A stretch of 64,000 nucleotides of DNA, taken from Vulcanimicrobiota bacterium. GTDB lineage: Bacteria; Vulcanimicrobiota; Xenobia; Xenobiales; JADMJV01. How positions within the stretch are numbered: the first letter of the stretch is position 1; the number at the start of each line of letters is the position of its first letter. Made by a program: the position numbers and the translations under genes. Location of the stretch: contig JAHBVR010000025.1 in the NCBI GenBank assembly GCA_019637395.1, positions 1-64,000 of the forward strand. Reading direction: 5' to 3'. Below are positions 31,757 to 40,877 of this stretch, piece by piece. The notes beneath the pieces were generated by a model. The model searched no databases and was not told where the DNA came from. It saw nothing but the letters and a program-made list of their open reading frames with translations.

Positions 31757-34732
31757 TCACGGTGGAATCAGATCTTCAACGGCGGAACGTTCCAGGTTGA
31801 GGGTGCGTCCGCTGAGCTTCTCCCAGCGCGCTCTTACTTCGTCGGGAGTGCCGGCGGCGGCCGGCAGGGACCAGTAGCCGACGGTCGCGTCGCGGGCACC
31901 CAGCAGCCCTTTCTCGCCCCACAACAACTGGTTCAAGCCCGGCGTGGTCAGTGACGGCGCCAGTTCATTGCCATCGCGCAAGTCCAGGAGAGCGGTGTTG
32001 TCCACCGAGGACACGGCTACCAGATCGCCCCGACCCGCCAGGGCGGTCACCTGGGTGGAAAGGGGCCAGGCCGGGCCGGCCAGGCTTCCCATCGGCAGAT
32101 TCACTTTCTGCAGGGAGGGATCGTGAGGGCAGGCCAGCATCCAGCTCTGGCCCGCCAGAAAAGGCCCGTCTTCGCCGAGGGTCATCTGCCAGTGGGCCAG
32201 TTGGCGCGGTTCCCGCAGGGAAAGGGTGACCAGCTCGCCGGCGCTGCCGGCCAGCAGCCATTGATTGTCAGGAGCGAAGGCCAACTGCAGCGGCTGCCCC
32301 TGAAAGGGAATTTCCGACACGGCCAGCGGCACGCCGCGCAGTTCGGGCAACCGCCATACTCCCAGGTGCAGCTTCTGAGCCCCCAGTTTGCCGCACAGAG
32401 CGGCCACATATTTGCCGTCGGCCGACAGAGCCAGCAGCTGCGGCGGTTCGGCGATAGCCACCTCCCGGGCGGGTCGGAGCTTTTGTCCTTCTACCTGCCA
32501 GACCTTGAGAAAACCCGGCATGGAGGCCAGCAGTAACTTGCCGTCCTGGCTGAAGAAGACCCGCTGGCAAAACTCTTCGAACTGGCCCGGCTGATAGCGG
32601 GCCAGCTCGTGCACGCCACCCGGCCAGAAAAGCTGGAGTCCTCCCTCCAGTTCGGCCACTCCGGTTCCGTCCGGGTTCATGGCGTAGGAAAAGGCCCGTT
32701 CGGACCAGGGGCGCTCTTCCAGCACCTTACCGTCGGCGGCCAGCCGCGCGATACCGTTCTCCGCTCCCACCCAGAGCCATTGCTGGCCGGGTCCCCAGGC
32801 CAGCTTTTGCACCGTTCCCGGAGCGGGGGCGATCCATTGCGGACTTGGCGGATCGATCCGCCAGACTTTGTTCACGGTGTTGTCGCTGCCGTAGAGCAGG
32901 CGGCCGTCCTCACTGAAATGCAGGTCGCGCGGGCTGGCCTGGCTGTTGGCCAGCCGCTTGCTGGTGAGAAAGATGCCGGTTTGCGCGTCCCAGAGCTGAA
33001 AGCGCTGGTTATCGGCCGTCAGCAGGACCGCTTCGGTGGCGATCGCCTCGTAGGCCTCCACGGGCCCCTGCAGGGTAACTTCAGAGCCGTCGGCGGCCAC
33101 CACGGCCAGGCCCAGGGGGCGCCGCACGGCCACCCGCCCGTCGCCCACGAAGCAGAGAAACTGCCCGTCCGGTTTCCAGTCGGGCGCGCCGCTCAGCGAC
33201 AGCAGGCGGTCGTCCGCGCGCAACCAGCTGCCGCCGGGACTGAGAGCGCACTCCCGGGCCGAAAACTGGCCCCGCTCCAGGAGCCGCCCCGTGCTGGACC
33301 AGCGGCTCCAGTAAGGCGGCTCAAGAACGCGCACTTCCTGGCCGTTCCAGGCGACCTCCCGAGCCGGGGCGCGTAGCTTGAGTCCTTCGGCCAGTTTGCG
33401 TTGCCGGCGAGTGTCGTAAAGCACTCCTTCCTTTTCGCCGAACACGGCCAGCAAATCACCGCTGGCCTTGCGGCAGGTTGGCTCGGCGGCGGGCGCTGGA
33501 GTCTCTTTAGCGAGCGAGTATTCCACCAACCCAAAATGCTCGCGCCCCAATCGCATGCGCAGCACCGGATCATCGGGTTGGTTTTTCAGCGCCTGGCACC
33601 ACCACAACGGGGCGTCTTCAAAATCTTGGGCGCGCTGGGCCTGCATGGCCTGCTGCACGGTCAACTGCTGCACCTGCCGGCGCAGCTCCAAATTGGCCCG
33701 GCTCAGCCGCTGATAAGAATAAACGGCGGAACTGATCAGGGCAAGCGTGGCCAGAGTAGCGGCCACCAGGGCCGGCCGGCGCGACCACTTGTAAGCCAGG
33801 TAGCTCCAGGCCCAGGGCCGGCGGCACAGCAGTGGCAATCCCCGCTCGCGCCGCTCCAGGTCCTCCAGGATGGCGTTCATGCTCTCGGGCCGTTGTTCCG
33901 GCGTCTTGCGCAGGCAGGCTTCGATCAAGTCAGCCAGATCGCGATCCACCCCGGGATTGACCTTGCGCAGCGGAATCAAGGGAGAGATCTGCAGGTGCTG
34001 GCGATACTTACGTAACCGCTGAGCCAGCGGCAGGCGACTCAAATGGGCCAGTTCCTCTTCCGACCAGTAGGGACAGAAACCTGTCAGCAACCGATACATG
34101 GTGGCGCCCAGGCCGTAGATGTCCCAGGCCGTCTCGGGGCTGGAGTGGTCCTGTTCGCTGCCCAGGGCCGCCTGCTCCGGCGCCATATAGCCGAGCGTGC
34201 CCCAGGCCACCACGCCGTCGCCCTGCTGGCGCGACTGGCCGAAGTCCACCAGCCGGGCCGTGCCGGACTCATCCAGCATCACGTTGCTGGGCTTGAGATC
34301 GCAGTGCAGCAAGCCCTTGTCGTGGCTGTGGCGCAAGCCCGCCGCCAGCTGACCGAACCAGCGCGCCGCCTGAGCCGCCCCCGGCGGATCCTCCTGGGCC
34401 AGCGAGCGCACCAGCAGCGGCATCACGAAATAAGGCGGCTGATGGTCCAGATCGGCATCCACCAGGCCGACCACCGCGAAATGGTCGCTGACCTCGCGCA
34501 ACCGCTCCAGCTCGCGCCGGATGTAGCTCAGGTCTCCCTCGAAGAAGAACTTGACGGCCACCGCCTGGCCGGTGCTCTTCTGCACCCCGGCCCAGACCTG
34601 CCCGAAGCTGCCCTGTCCCAACTGGTGCTGCAGCTCATAGCCCGCCAGCTGCGGTTTATCGCTTATCGAAGAGGCTTCGCGCGCCTCTTCCAGACCGGAG
34701 TCCCCCTGGATAATGGTTTCGTCGTTACTCAA
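31757..34732 (-). CDS. Hanks-type Ser/Thr protein kinase with C-terminal beta-propeller
   Basis: About 991 residues. The kinase domain (about 30-300) has the glycine loop LGQGSFGQVW, AVKFFF (catalytic Lys), LLHCDLKPSNV (HCD in place of HRD), VDFGQSR and GYMAPEQ. A single membrane helix (ALVAATLATLALISSAVYSY) at about 320-340 is followed by a short coiled coil and about 600 residues of WD40/propeller-like repeats. The protein therefore has a cytoplasmic kinase and a probably extracytoplasmic sensor. I place the start at TTG 34732 (MSNDETII), because the GTG at 34765 lies inside the terminator hairpin of the gene upstream; the GTG cannot be excluded. The HCD variant keeps the catalytic Asp, so activity is expected. 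Confidence 0.88.
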   Translation of the reverse strand: MSNDETIIQGDSGLEEAREASSISDKPQLAGYELQHQLGQGSFGQVWAGVQKSTGQAVAVKFFFEGDLSYIRRELERLREVSDHFAVVGLVDADLDHQPPYFVMPLLVRSLAQEDPPGAAQAARWFGQLAAGLRHSHDKGLLHCDLKPSNVMLDESGTARLVDFGQSRQQGDGVVAWGTLGYMAPEQAALGSEQDHSSPETAWDIYGLGATMYRLLTGFCPYWSEEELAHLSRLPLAQRLRKYRQHLQISPLIPLRKVNPGVDRDLADLIEACLRKTPEQRPESMNAILEDLERRERGLPLLCRRPWAWSYLAYKWSRRPALVAATLATLALISSAVYSYQRLSRANLELRRQVQQLTVQQAMQAQRAQDFEDAPLWWCQALKNQPDDPVLRMRLGREHFGLVEYSLAKETPAPAAEPTCRKASGDLLAVFGEKEGVLYDTRRQRKLAEGLKLRAPAREVAWNGQEVRVLEPPYWSRWSSTGRLLERGQFSARECALSPGGSWLRADDRLLSLSGAPDWKPDGQFLCFVGDGRVAVRRPLGLAVVAADGSEVTLQGPVEAYEAIATEAVLLTADNQRFQLWDAQTGIFLTSKRLANSQASPRDLHFSEDGRLLYGSDNTVNKVWRIDPPSPQWIAPAPGTVQKLAWGPGQQWLWVGAENGIARLAADGKVLEERPWSERAFSYAMNPDGTGVAELEGGLQLFWPGGVHELARYQPGQFEEFCQRVFFSQDGKLLLASMPGFLKVWQVEGQKLRPAREVAIAEPPQLLALSADGKYVAALCGKLGAQKLHLGVWRLPELRGVPLAVSEIPFQGQPLQLAFAPDNQWLLAGSAGELVTLSLREPRQLAHWQMTLGEDGPFLAGQSWMLACPHDPSLQKVNLPMGSLAGPAWPLSTQVTALAGRGDLVAVSSVDNTALLDLRDGNELAPSLTTPGLNQLLWGEKGLLGARDATVGYWSLPAAAGTPDEVRARWEKLSGRTLNLERSAVEDLIPP

Positions 34733-34752
34733 CCGCCAACCGTTCGCCTGAA

Positions 34753-34785
34753 AGCGAGGAGCCACCTCGCGGGTGGCTCCTCGCT
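34753..34785 (-). terminator. 14-bp perfect hairpin overlapping a stop codon
   Basis: AGCGAGGAGCCACC at 34753-34766 pairs with 34772-34785 around a 5-base loop. It overlaps the stop codon of the 41-residue gene and lies just before the kinase gene. On the minus strand only a short CTTTC follows. It can end transcription or fold over the kinase translation start. Confidence 0.6.
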
Positions 34786-34909
34786 ATTCGATGCCGGCCA
34801 GCTTTCTCAGGCCCGGCAATTCGTCGCCTTCGGGTAGCTCCACGAAACCGAACTGCACTTCCAGCCAGGTGTCGTGCTCAAAATCGCATACCACAACTAC
34901 GTTCTTCAT
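34784..34909 (-). CDS. 41-residue acidic small protein
   Basis: MKNVVVVCDFEHDTWLEVQF and 21 further residues, acidic. The ATG at 34909 follows GAGGAG at good spacing, and a strong hairpin coincides with the stop, so this looks like a real short gene rather than chance. I do not recognise it. It is upstream of the Ser/Thr kinase on the same strand. Confidence 0.55.
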   Translation of the reverse strand: MKNVVVVCDFEHDTWLEVQFGFVELPEGDELPGLRKLAGIE

Positions 34910-35022
34910 GTCACTTGCTCTCCTCTGCGGGGGCTGTGTCCAGCTCTCCCACCCATAGAATAGCGGGAGCACACTGCCAAAGGTTTACCAGCCTGTAAGA
35001 TCTTTGGGGCTGGATTTATCTC

Positions 35023-35295
35023 CTATTTAACTTCTGTTTTAACCACCTCCAGAAGCTGGCCTTCGCGCAGTTTCTCCCACACCGGCGGGCTGGGGGAACG
35101 CAGCACCACCTCGCCGTTCCGCGTCCAGACCAGCCGGATCAACTGCATCATCACGCCAAAACAGGCGGCGTCCATATAAGTGACTCCGGACAGCTCCAGC
35201 TCCACCCGGCGCTGTCCGCGCAGCAGAGCCAGATCGGCCAGAAGGCGATTGGCCACCGGCGCGTCCAGCCGGCCCTGCCAGGTGATCACTCTCAT
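35023..35295 (-). CDS. STAS-domain protein without the usual phospho-Ser
   Basis: A 90-residue STAS fold: RVELELSGVTYMDAACFGVMMQLIRL is the central strand-turn-helix. In anti-sigma-factor antagonists the turn reads D-S-S/T-G with a phosphorylated Ser; here it reads D-A-A-C-F-G, so switching by phosphorylation at that residue is not possible. Its ATG overlaps the pelD stop (4 bases), making it the last gene of the pel operon. A constitutive interaction domain for the Pel complex or another regulator is inferred. Confidence 0.75.
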   Translation of the reverse strand: MRVITWQGRLDAPVANRLLADLALLRGQRRVELELSGVTYMDAACFGVMMQLIRLVWTRNGEVVLRSPSPPVWEKLREGQLLEVVKTEVK

Positions 35296-36830
35296 GTCGA
35301 AGCCTCCAGCAGCTTGGTCACGCTGTAGTGTTCCGAGGCCAGCGCCAGGGCATCGCTATCGCTGCTCTCCAGGTAGGTGCGAATCAACAGATGGCGGGTG
35401 GGAGCATGCTTGGGGCGCTCCTGCACCAACCGGCGCAGCCGGTCCAGGGCCAGCTCAGGCTGCCGGCGCGCTTTCAGCTCCGCGACCTCGGGCGGGAACT
35501 CCAGCGCCGGGCCCAAACTGACCTGGGCGGGTCGCGCTCCCAGCAAAGTCTTGCTGACCAGCTCCTCCGGCTCCTGAAAGCCTTCGGATGTCGAGCAAGC
35601 CACCTCGAAACGCCACAGGCCCAGGTCGGGTATCCATAACCCCAGTTGCGTTTGCAGCTCCTTCTGAAGATCCTGGGACAGACGCTGCGCCGGAGCGGCC
35701 TCGGTCCCCAGCAAGAGCACTCCCAAAGTATCGGCCTCCCAGTAACCGCGCACGTCTTCGGGATGCAAAATCGACTGCAAAATCAGTTTCAACGCGCGTT
35801 CCACCAGCGCCCGCCGGGTCGGATTGGTCTTCTCCAATTGGGGCAGCCGCAGCGAGATATAGGAGAAATGGGCGCGCGTTCCCTTGCTCTGGGCGGTCAG
35901 TTCGGCGCGCAGGCGGCGCCGGAAGAACTCGCGCGAGAGCCATTCGCCCGAGGCGGCCGAGGAAGTCACCGCCGCCGTCAGCGACCTGCCGGCCAGCTCG
36001 GCGATGGTTTCCAAAAGCTGAGTTGAACTGCGGTTAAACAGGGAGAAGGGCAGGCTCTCCACCGAGAGTACGCCCAGCACGGCGCCGCTGCCGGCATGCA
36101 GAATGGGGGCCGCCATCAAGCGCATAAAGCCCGCCTCCATACCGTCGTAGCGCAGACGCTCCAGGGGAAATTCTTGGAGCGTGCGCAGGCGCTTCTCGCG
36201 CACCGCCAGGCTGAGCAGGTCGTCGCCCAGGGTCAGCGTGCGCGCTTCCTCGGGGGTGGAAGTCCAGCCCTTGGACATGGCCAGCCTCAGGGAATTGCCT
36301 TCCATCAAATAGAGCGAGCACTGTTCCGCGCCGATACATTCGGCCACTACGTCGACCACGGCCGAGGGCAGGCGCGCCAGATCTTCATCGGCCAGACGGC
36401 GGTAGACTTCGTGCAACGTGGCCGTGCTGGTCTGGCGTTCGGCCAGGCGATGGAGCAGTTCGGCCTTGGATTTCTCCAAACTGGCCAATTGCTCACCCTG
36501 GGAAACCAGAGCCTCCGCCTGACTGGCCACCACCAGCCGCAGGTGGCGGATACGCCGGCGATTGCGATCGGCCAGCCCGCCCACAAAAAGGGCGCTACCC
36601 AAAAGCAACACCACCTGAAATCGCAAATCCGGGTGGCCGGAGCCGGTCAGGCCCAGCACCGCCAGGGCGGCCACACAGGCCTCTATCCAGCCGTGCTCCA
36701 GCGCGATGGCGATGACCAGCAGCACGTAAGGCGACAACGCCCAGTGCAGGAAACGAAAATCGTGGCCCATCAGTTGCCCGGCCAGGGCCAGCACCAGCAT
36801 CCCCAGGCCCAAGTTTAACCAAAAACGCAC
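35292..36830 (-). CDS. pelD: PelD-like c-di-GMP-responsive Pel polysaccharide regulator
   Basis: A 512-residue protein with N-terminal membrane helices (VVRFWLNLGLGMLVLALAG, YVLLVIAIALEHGWIEACV, FQVVLLLGSALFVGGL), a coiled coil, a GAF domain (about 150-300), and a degenerate GGDEF domain lacking the GGDEF signature. This is the PelD layout; PelD binds c-di-GMP and switches on Pel synthesis. A C-terminal TPR-like tail (about 60 residues) is extra. The start is GTG at 36830, overlapping the pelG stop as TAGTG; the frame runs open to 37052 inside pelG. Identification rests on architecture plus neighbours pelE, pelF and pelG. The I-site (RxxD) was not confidently placed. Confidence 0.82.
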   Translation of the reverse strand: MRFWLNLGLGMLVLALAGQLMGHDFRFLHWALSPYVLLVIAIALEHGWIEACVAALAVLGLTGSGHPDLRFQVVLLLGSALFVGGLADRNRRRIRHLRLVVASQAEALVSQGEQLASLEKSKAELLHRLAERQTSTATLHEVYRRLADEDLARLPSAVVDVVAECIGAEQCSLYLMEGNSLRLAMSKGWTSTPEEARTLTLGDDLLSLAVREKRLRTLQEFPLERLRYDGMEAGFMRLMAAPILHAGSGAVLGVLSVESLPFSLFNRSSTQLLETIAELAGRSLTAAVTSSAASGEWLSREFFRRRLRAELTAQSKGTRAHFSYISLRLPQLEKTNPTRRALVERALKLILQSILHPEDVRGYWEADTLGVLLLGTEAAPAQRLSQDLQKELQTQLGLWIPDLGLWRFEVACSTSEGFQEPEELVSKTLLGARPAQVSLGPALEFPPEVAELKARRQPELALDRLRRLVQERPKHAPTRHLLIRTYLESSDSDALALASEHYSVTKLLEAST

Positions 36831-38290
36831 TACGGTTTTCCCCCGATCCAGACACCATCTTTCATCAAAGTCTGGCCAAAAGCGCTGGCCGCTTCCTGCT
36901 TTTCCAGGCGCAGTTGCCCGGGCATCGGTTGCTGCATAAAGGTAATTCTCTCCAGATTGCGCACCACGCGCAGCAAATAGCGGTAGGCGAGCAGCAGGCC
37001 CGGCAGCGAGCCGACCAGCAGCCCCAGACCATGGCTGCTCTGCCCCCACCACAGGCTGGCCAGCGCTCCGGCCAGGTTACCCACCACCAACACCAGCGCG
37101 CTCAGGGCCACTTCAGAGTAGGCCTGGTAGTAGAGCAAAATGGTGGTCAAACACTGAAAAATCACCAGGAAGAAAGCGCCGGCGGCGCAGTTGCGCGTCA
37201 TCTCCAGCGTTTCCGGCGGCAGTTTCATAAAGCTGAAAATCACCTCGGGAAAGGCGGCTACCAGCAGCGACACCAGCCCCTGGACCTGGAGCAGCGAGGC
37301 AAAGCCGGCCCGCAGGGTGTCGACCATCTCGGCTTTGCGGCGCTGCAATTCGCTATAGGGCACCTTATTGGTGGTGATGCCGCCGAAAAAAGCCCGGTAG
37401 CTCTCATAAAAATCCGTTTCCACGCGCACGAAAAAGATGACCAGCGCGGGGATGATGGAGAGCAAGGCCAGAAAGACGGCCACGTCGTGGTAGGGATAGT
37501 AGCTGGGGAGCCCATAATATACGGTGGCATAGGATGACATCCAGTAGACGAAGACCCCGATCCAGGCTCCCAGATTGAGCAGCCAACCGCCCACTCCCAG
37601 GGCCGGATATTTGCGAAAATAGATCAGGAAGCTGAAGTTCCAAGCCGGGCCGGAGGACGGGAATTCGCGCAGCAACAAGCGCAACATCCAGAGATAGGCG
37701 ACTGCCTGGCCGCCTGAAAAGCCCAACAGCAGACCTAATTCCTGGTAATCAGACAGGGCCCACATCAAACCCAGTGAAGCCAGCCCTCCCAGGGCGAAAG
37801 CGGCCAGAATGGAAGCGTAGGCGCGCACCGCCCCCAAGAAAATCATGAGCAGCCACAGGTTGCACACCAGCACATAAAGGGAAATGCCGGCCGCCTTGAA
37901 GGCGACCGGCATGGGCAAGAAGCCCAGCCCCAGCCCGGCCAGCAGGGCCTGGATGGGTGAATTGAGCAGACATAAGCCTGCGTAGGTGGGCACGTGGCCG
38001 TGGGGATCCTCGGCGTAGAGGCGGTCGGCCAGATAGCGCGTGACCACCGTCTGCAGGCCGCCGGTGGTGACCAGGCTGAAGGCAAAAACGTAGACGATGA
38101 GCAGGCGAAACAGGTTGGGGCGCCCGCCGGCCGAGAAACCCGCAAAGAACAGGTCGGCCAGAGACAGAGTCAGCACCGTCAAAATCCAGGGACCGCAGCA
38201 GATCAACCCGGCGCTGATATAGCCCTGGAAATAGCCCAGCAGGCTCTCGTCCTGAGTCAGGCGGCGAAGTTTAAATCCGATCCCGGCCAT
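36830..38290 (-). CDS. pelG: PelG, membrane protein for Pel polysaccharide export
   Basis: A 486-residue protein with about 12 membrane helices. The N-terminus MAGIGFKLRRL, then SLLGYFQGYISAGLICCGPW, is the diagnostic PelG opening, and YVFAFSLVTTGGLQTVVTRYLADRLY follows. PelG is a MOP/flippase-like inner-membrane protein that works with PelD, PelE and PelF in polymerising and translocating Pel. It overlaps the end of pelF by 20 bases and abuts pelD, all leftward. Length is as in known PelG. Confidence 0.92.
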   Translation of the reverse strand: MAGIGFKLRRLTQDESLLGYFQGYISAGLICCGPWILTVLTLSLADLFFAGFSAGGRPNLFRLLIVYVFAFSLVTTGGLQTVVTRYLADRLYAEDPHGHVPTYAGLCLLNSPIQALLAGLGLGFLPMPVAFKAAGISLYVLVCNLWLLMIFLGAVRAYASILAAFALGGLASLGLMWALSDYQELGLLLGFSGGQAVAYLWMLRLLLREFPSSGPAWNFSFLIYFRKYPALGVGGWLLNLGAWIGVFVYWMSSYATVYYGLPSYYPYHDVAVFLALLSIIPALVIFFVRVETDFYESYRAFFGGITTNKVPYSELQRRKAEMVDTLRAGFASLLQVQGLVSLLVAAFPEVIFSFMKLPPETLEMTRNCAAGAFFLVIFQCLTTILLYYQAYSEVALSALVLVVGNLAGALASLWWGQSSHGLGLLVGSLPGLLLAYRYLLRVVRNLERITFMQQPMPGQLRLEKQEAASAFGQTLMKDGVWIGGKP

Positions 38291-39761
38291 ACTGCATCCA
38301 TTTCTTATAGATATCGGAGTAGCGTCGGATCATATCGCAGTGGTCGTAGTAGCGGCGAACTCGTTGGCGGCCCGCCTGGCGCTGGCGCTCGGCCAATACC
38401 GGATCGCGGGCCAGTTGGATCAGAGCCGCCGCCGTCTCATAGGGGGAACCCACCTGGGTGACAAAACCAGCCGGCCCCAACTGGCGGTCCGACTCTTCTC
38501 CGCCCAGCAGAATCTCCGAGCAGGCCCCCACATCGGTCGCGACACAGGGCACGCCGCCTACAAAAGCCTCGAGAATGACCAGGGGTTGGCCCTCGCTGAT
38601 GCTGGTCAGCACCAGCGCGTCCAGTTTCGGGTACCATTGCTTCACATCCTGAGGGCCGGTGAAGATCACCTTGTCTCGCAAGCCCAGCGTCTCCACCAGA
38701 TCCCGGCACTGCTTGAAGTATTCCTCGTCCTCGTCGGTGGGCCCGATGATGTAGGTGCGCGCCTGCGGCACGGCTTCCCCGACGATTTTGCAGGCGCGAA
38801 TCAAAGTCAGCACATCCTTGATGGGCACCACCCGGCCCACGAACCCGATGGTGAATTCCTGAGGATTTTCGGCTGAAACATCAGGCCGGTCGAAAAGATC
38901 GATGCGCACTCCGTTCGGGATGATCTCGATCTTGTCCGGATCGGCGCCGGCCGCGACCTGCTTGACCTTGTTACCGCCGTAGAGGGTATAAATCTGGTCG
39001 CTCATATCGTAGCAAAGGTGGCCCAGGGCTTGAAACAGATGGATCCACAGGGATTTCAAAAAGCCGAAAGCCTGGCCTCCGTCCGCCTGCAGCGCCTCCA
39101 CGTAGATCCAATCCGCCTTCACGATCTCGATGCGCCGTTCGTTGGTGTAAATGCCGTGCTCGGTGAGCAGCAGCGGCCGTCCGCTGCGAATTTTGGCCAG
39201 CGCAGCCAGCAGTCCGGACCAACCGGTGGTGACGGTGTGATAGACCCGGGCTTGGGGGATGGGAGCATTGAGTAGCTGGAACAGAGGAAAGTGGATGAAG
39301 CGCCAGGTCCAGAAGAAATCCACGAAAGATAGATGCGGTGCACAGCGATGATACTGGCGCAGGAGAATGTCCCAGGCGCGATCGGAAAAGGCCATTTCTT
39401 CCAGAGACAGCCGTGGAGGATAGCCCAGTGCCTGGAAAAGATCGGCGATCTCCCGCCAACGCCCGTCAATGATGCCGGCCGAAAAGTTCTCCAGCGCCGC
39501 CCAGGCGGCTTCCTCCTGTTCGGAATTGCGTTGCGGGTTCTGCCGCACCAGGCGCACGTCGTAAATGTAGACTTCCACGAATTCCACCAGATTGGGCGGT
39601 AACGGGTACTTCAATTCTTTCTTGAAGGATCGGCCTGGAGAAAGAAAGACGATGCCGAACTTGAGTTCGGGCATGGCCGAGATGAGCGTATGAATCCAGC
39701 TGGAGACGCCGCCCGCGATAAAGGGATAGGTGCCTTCGCAAAAGAGCACCACGTCAAGCAC
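38271..39761 (-). CDS. pelF: PelF, cytosolic glycosyltransferase (GT4) for Pel
   Basis: A 496-residue protein. The N-terminus DVVLFCEGTYPFIAGGVSSW is the PelF signature. Further motifs are TEHGIYTNERRIEI, NGVRIDLFDRP, GRVVPIKDVLTLIRA and the GT4 donor-binding SISEGQPLVILEA (E-x7-E type). PelF uses UDP-GlcNAc/UDP-GalNAc to build the Pel chain. The start is GTG at 39761, overlapping the end of pelE by 8 bases. Confidence 0.94.
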   Translation of the reverse strand: MLDVVLFCEGTYPFIAGGVSSWIHTLISAMPELKFGIVFLSPGRSFKKELKYPLPPNLVEFVEVYIYDVRLVRQNPQRNSEQEEAAWAALENFSAGIIDGRWREIADLFQALGYPPRLSLEEMAFSDRAWDILLRQYHRCAPHLSFVDFFWTWRFIHFPLFQLLNAPIPQARVYHTVTTGWSGLLAALAKIRSGRPLLLTEHGIYTNERRIEIVKADWIYVEALQADGGQAFGFLKSLWIHLFQALGHLCYDMSDQIYTLYGGNKVKQVAAGADPDKIEIIPNGVRIDLFDRPDVSAENPQEFTIGFVGRVVPIKDVLTLIRACKIVGEAVPQARTYIIGPTDEDEEYFKQCRDLVETLGLRDKVIFTGPQDVKQWYPKLDALVLTSISEGQPLVILEAFVGGVPCVATDVGACSEILLGGEESDRQLGPAGFVTQVGSPYETAAALIQLARDPVLAERQRQAGRQRVRRYYDHCDMIRRYSDIYKKWMQYGRDRI

Positions 39762-40773
39762 GGCGGAACCACCAGCGAGCGGATTCTTGCAGCGATGGAT
39801 CTTCGATTTGCTCGGGCTGAATCTCGTCTTTCAGCCGTTTCAACATGCCGACAAACTGGCGGGTCGATTCGCCCATGCCGCGACGAGCGCCGTAGTAGTA
39901 GATCTCCAGGATGCGCATGCGCGCCTCACTGTTCTCCGGCCATTGCTGCAGGATCGACTCACAACTGGCCAGAGCCTCGTCGTATCTTCCGTTGCGCCGG
40001 TGCAGTTCGGCGATACGCAGCCGCCACATCGGCTCGTCCGGTTGGAGTTGGGCCAGCAGCTCAAAGCGCTGAACCGCCAGTCCGTAATAGAATTCCGAGA
40101 ACTGGCCGTCCAACAGACCGCTGCGCAAATAGTCCACGTAACCTTCGGCCAGGGCCGCCTGTAGCTCGACCGAGCCGGGAAAGGCCTGGGCTCGCTGCGA
40201 GGCCTCATAGAGACCGACGGTGTAATGTTCCTGGAGGCGGGCCAGTTTGGCCGCGGCCACGTGATAGGAGTCGCTCTGTGGATCGGTCAGCAGCGCGCGC
40301 AGGCGGCGCACGCGGCCCGCGTCGGCGCCACCGGTCAGCGAATCGGCCAGCAGACGCACCGAGCGCGCGTCCGCCTCGCTCTGGCACAGCGAACTGGCCG
40401 TGGTCAGGTGGGCGGCCATCTGTTCTTCAAAGCTTTGAGGCGTGGGCGGCGCGGGCTCGGGCAGGGGCCGCGTGTGTTCGCGAAACTCGGCCATCACCAG
40501 GGCGGTCTCAGCCGCCGCCGCCCCGCGCAGTCCGCCCGGAACCCAGGCCAGCACGGCCAGCAGCGCGCCCACTCCGGGCATGGTGACGGACATCACGGCG
40601 GCCCAAATCCCCCAGGATCGGACCTGCTGTCCCAGGGCCAGGGCCACCAGCAGGCTGGCTCCCAGGTGAACGGCCAGACCGGCCAGCCCCTGCCCGTGCA
40701 GCCAGCAGCGCACCGCCTGATATTCCAGGTAGAGGCCCAAAGCTGCACAAAACCAGGACAGGACTTGTCTCAC
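39754..40773 (-). CDS. pelE: PelE-like membrane/TPR protein
   Basis: A 339-residue protein: two or three N-terminal membrane helices (VLSWFCAALGLYLEYQAV, AVHLGASLLVALALG, AAVMSVTMPGVGALLAVLAW) then TPR-like helices (IAELHRRNGRYDEALASCES). That matches PelE, the inner-membrane scaffold that joins PelD and PelG. The start is GTG at 40773 with a strong GGGGAGG. It is the first gene of the pelE-F-G-D-STAS operon; its promoter shares the 104-base gap with a divergent signalling gene. Confidence 0.83.
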   Translation of the reverse strand: MRQVLSWFCAALGLYLEYQAVRCWLHGQGLAGLAVHLGASLLVALALGQQVRSWGIWAAVMSVTMPGVGALLAVLAWVPGGLRGAAAAETALVMAEFREHTRPLPEPAPPTPQSFEEQMAAHLTTASSLCQSEADARSVRLLADSLTGGADAGRVRRLRALLTDPQSDSYHVAAAKLARLQEHYTVGLYEASQRAQAFPGSVELQAALAEGYVDYLRSGLLDGQFSEFYYGLAVQRFELLAQLQPDEPMWRLRIAELHRRNGRYDEALASCESILQQWPENSEARMRILEIYYYGARRGMGESTRQFVGMLKRLKDEIQPEQIEDPSLQESARWWFRRA

Positions 40774-40877
40774 AGCCTCCCCTTTGGGTAAGAAAAAACA
40801 CTTCCCCTGCCTTCCAGTGCTGATATACCAGTCCGACAGAGGAACCTACCAGAGCGCTCAGAAACTCCCCGGCCAGA

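Noticed and set aside
36831-37052. Longer PelD start inside pelG
   Set aside because: The extra 74 residues overlap PelG and have the low-quality look of an antisense/alternate frame; GTG at 36830 matches PelD architecture.
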